A stretch of DNA of 7,292 bases from an uncultured Prevotella sp. (GTDB lineage Bacteria > Bacteroidota > Bacteroidia > Bacteroidales > Bacteroidaceae), in assembly GCA_900553965.1 (NCBI GenBank), contig USFX01000139.1:1-7292 (forward strand), given 5' to 3'. How positions within the stretch are numbered: the first letter of the stretch is position 1; every line of letters begins with the position of its first letter. The translations under genes and the position numbers were made by a program. The notes below the pieces were generated by a model. The model saw nothing but the letters and a program-made list of their open reading frames with translations, was not told where the DNA came from and searched no databases. Of this stretch, positions 6,182 to 7,292 are shown piece by piece.

Positions 6182-6200
6182 ACATTGTGTGCACATTGTG
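6182..6200. repeat. Direct repeat ACATTGTG x2, 11-bp period
   Basis: ACATTGTG occurs at 6182-6189 and 6193-6200, one helical turn apart. Both overlap the -33 to spacer region of the rightward promoter candidate, a position where a regulator could bind. Confidence 0.5.
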
Positions 6201-6212
6201 GCGGTAGTTTTG
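6184..6212 (+). promoter_or_regulatory. Rightward promoter candidate upstream of the RteC-like gene
   Basis: TAGTTTTG (6205-6212), followed by CA, fits the Bacteroidetes -7 consensus TAnnTTTG exactly. The upstream ATTG (6184-6187) is a possible -33 box, but its spacing of 17 bp is shorter than the usual 19-21. Transcription would start near 6219, leaving a leader of about 320 nt before the RteC-like gene. Confidence 0.45.
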
Positions 6213-6542
6213 CATCAGAAAACCGGCACATTTGTCCGGTCCGGAAAAAATCTTCATTCTGGAGAGACCTTGTTGGCGGAGATAACGGTCTGAAAACGAG
6301 AATGTTGTCGCGGTATTGAAGCCGTTGCACGCGCTGGGGCCAGAAGTTGCTAATCGGACGGAGACAAGCAATCGGACAGAGTCGGTTTCTGCGGTGTATG
6401 CGCAGGGACGTGGAAGCGTGAAGTGGCGTTGCGACAGAAGAAGGTTCGCTGACGGAGGCTTTGCGGCGGCGCGCTGACCATGAGTGACTGTCAAGACAAG
6501 ATTACCGTTAATAATCAACCATAATTAAAAACATTTCAGGAA
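6213..6542 (+). other. Gene-free leader upstream of RteC-like gene
   Basis: No plausible protein is seen on either strand in these 330 bases. Visible structures are the hairpins ACCGG (6222-6226)/CCGGT (6236-6240) and CTGCG (6389-6393)/CGCAG (6401-6405), and an 18-bp direct repeat beginning AATCGGAC at 6352 and 6370. The final 40 bases before the gene are A/T-rich, as is usual before Bacteroidetes starts. If the promoter at 6184 is real, this is a long structured 5' untranslated region or a small RNA. Confidence 0.4.
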
Positions 6543-6983
6543 ATGGAAAAAGTAATGTATTACATCGACGGGACACAGAACCGTTCCGGCGACCATCAGG
6601 AACAAACCATGAGAACACAACGTATGAAAATGGCCCGGGAACGGCTCACGGCAGAGTTCGTCGAGCTACTGGCCATTAGCCCAGAGGACGGTGCGCGGTG
6701 GACCGGAACGGTCACTGATCTTGTTGAGATTGCCCATATCGCCTACATGCAGGGAACTGTCTGCGGCGTCCATGGCTCGGCATGCACCTTCCGCGAGCTG
6801 GTGACGCGGGTCTGCTCGGTGCTCCACGTGAAAGTGCCGCACAATCCGCAGGCCTGCGCCTATCAGGCGGCCCAGCGCAAGGGTGTCCGCAGCAGTCCTT
6901 ATATAGAGAGGTACGCGAGAAGGATGATGATGGCCGGCGGAACTCCGGCAGGGAGCTTTTTGAGGGCAGAGGTCAGAAGTTAG
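6543..6983 (+). CDS. Small protein resembling the RteC C-terminal domain
   Basis: This is a 146-residue soluble, basic protein. The region WTGTVTDLVEIAHIAYMQGTV (residues 51-71, quoted in part), then CTFRELVTRVCSVLHVKV, an NPQACAYQA segment and RKGVRSSPYIERYARRMM near 112-129 follows the order of conserved positions that I recall in RteC C-terminal domains: W-T-x-x-x-T-D-L-x-E-L, a G-x-V turn, a second helix, then N-x-Y, R-K and R-M. RteC of CTnDOT is a DNA-binding activator of excision genes, and short stand-alone relatives occur in Bacteroidetes chromosomes. A DNA-binding role is therefore inferred, not shown. The ATG at 6543 gives the longest form; the ATG at 6609 has a better AGGA-type site 8-11 nt upstream and would remove 22 residues that look unconserved. 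It precedes the M15 peptidase by 118 bp on the same strand. Confidence 0.6.
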   Translation: MEKVMYYIDGTQNRSGDHQEQTMRTQRMKMARERLTAEFVELLAISPEDGARWTGTVTDLVEIAHIAYMQGTVCGVHGSACTFRELVTRVCSVLHVKVPHNPQACAYQAAQRKGVRSSPYIERYARRMMMAGGTPAGSFLRAEVRS

Positions 6984-6993
6984 AGTGATTTTT

Positions 6994-7074
6994 GAGGAGG
7001 GAGGAGTGTGGAGGGAGGAGTGAGAAATGCTTGACACGCTATTCTCCCTCTTCCCTCCACCCTCCTCCCTCCAC
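6994..7074. repeat. Purine/pyrimidine-rich long hairpin between RteC-like gene and M15 peptidase
   Basis: The left arm 6994-7026 is nearly all purine and the right arm 7042-7074 nearly all pyrimidine. They pair at 29 of 33 positions plus one G-T wobble, with a 15-nt loop (7027-7041). The left arm itself contains a 14-bp direct repeat, GGAGGGAGGAGTGT at 6996 and GGAGGGAGGAGTGA at 7010. No T-run follows, so it is not a classical terminator. It could be a dispersed repeat, an attenuating or stabilising mRNA hairpin, or triplex-forming DNA. Confidence 0.75.
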
Positions 7075-7101
7075 GACATCATAATTAATAATGTATATAT
7101 C

Positions 7102-7292
7102 ATGAAACAGAAAACGACAATGTTGAGCGAGCATTTCTCGCTCGAAGAGATGGTCCGCTCAGGAGTGGCCGTCAGCAGGAAGATTGACAACAGCCCCACG
7201 GAGGCAGAAGTCGAGTGTCTCCGGCAGCTGTGTCAGAACGTTCTCGAACCCGTCAGACGGCGTTTCGGCGTCACGCGCATCTCCAGCGGCTA
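7102..7292 (+). CDS. M15A family peptidase (D-Ala-D-Ala carboxypeptidase type), N-terminal part only
   Basis: The first 63 complete codons of a gene running off the right edge. MLSEHFSLEEMVRSGVAV (from residue 7), then DNSPTEAEVECLRQLCQNVLEPVRR and RFGVTRISSGY, matches the opening of the Peptidase_M15_3 family, whose members cut peptidoglycan cross-link or D-Ala-D-Ala bonds using zinc. The zinc ligands (first in the SxHxxGxAxD motif) lie beyond the edge. There is no signal peptide, as in many phage- or element-derived copies that rely on a holin or other release route. The ATG at 7102 is preceded by A/T-rich sequence; an internal ATG at 7120 begins directly at the conserved LSEHF and is an alternative. 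Family assignment is strong; whether it is domestic or prophage-derived cannot be told from this window. Confidence 0.88.
   Translation, partial: MKQKTTMLSEHFSLEEMVRSGVAVSRKIDNSPTEAEVECLRQLCQNVLEPVRRRFGVTRISSG

Noticed and set aside
6156..6513. 9-bp inverted repeat TATTAACGG/CCGTTAATA as ends of an inserted element
   Set aside because: A 9-bp match in this length is expected by chance, and there is no target duplication.
6090..6518. Leftward 142-residue open frame
   Set aside because: It opposes the promoter candidate and leader, shows no domain or signal, and looks like a GC-rich chance frame.

Overview
The window looks like chromosomal DNA from a fairly GC-rich member of the Bacteroidales, most likely Prevotellaceae. 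The signs are an S46 dipeptidyl-peptidase start, a fused SpmA-SpmB membrane protein, a lipoprotein carrying LruC/DUF4842-like repeats, an M15A peptidase, promoter candidates of the Bacteroidetes type (TTTG, 19-21 bp, TAnnTTTG), and starts preceded by A/T-rich sequence rather than strong Shine-Dalgarno sites. The exact genus is inference.

Positions 1-3192 hold a leftward (minus-strand) cluster read from a good promoter at 3161-3192. It contains a 411-residue SpmA-SpmB fusion (1902-3137), a 498-residue MOP-superfamily polysaccharide flippase (278-1774), and the first 66 residues of a secreted S46 peptidase (199 to beyond the left edge). No convincing promoter is seen inside the cluster. The two gaps between the genes carry degenerate TTATGGGAG-like motifs spaced about every 10 bp.

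Positions 3212-3339 are a long hairpin element separating this cluster from the next gene. Positions 3355-5282 encode a single surface or outer-membrane lipoprotein of the LruC type, about 640 residues long, broken into two overlapping reading frames by a -1 frameshift at 4461-4473.

Positions 5283-6542 are about 1.25 kb without a convincing gene, but rich in structure. There is a MITE/REP-like nested inverted repeat (5531-5701), a compound palindrome enclosing three copies of a TGCAACGG motif at an exact 22-bp period (5875-5998), a fourth motif copy at 6120, and a rightward promoter candidate (6184-6212) followed by a gene-free leader of about 330 nt.

Positions 6543-7292 read rightward. A 146-residue protein resembles the C-terminal domain of the RteC regulators. 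After an unusual purine-rich hairpin (6994-7074) comes the start of an M15A-type D-Ala-D-Ala peptidase that runs off the right edge. No tRNA, rRNA, CRISPR array, transposase or integrase is visible. The most interesting material is the structured intergenic DNA and the pairing of an RteC-like protein with a peptidase, not any one familiar gene.
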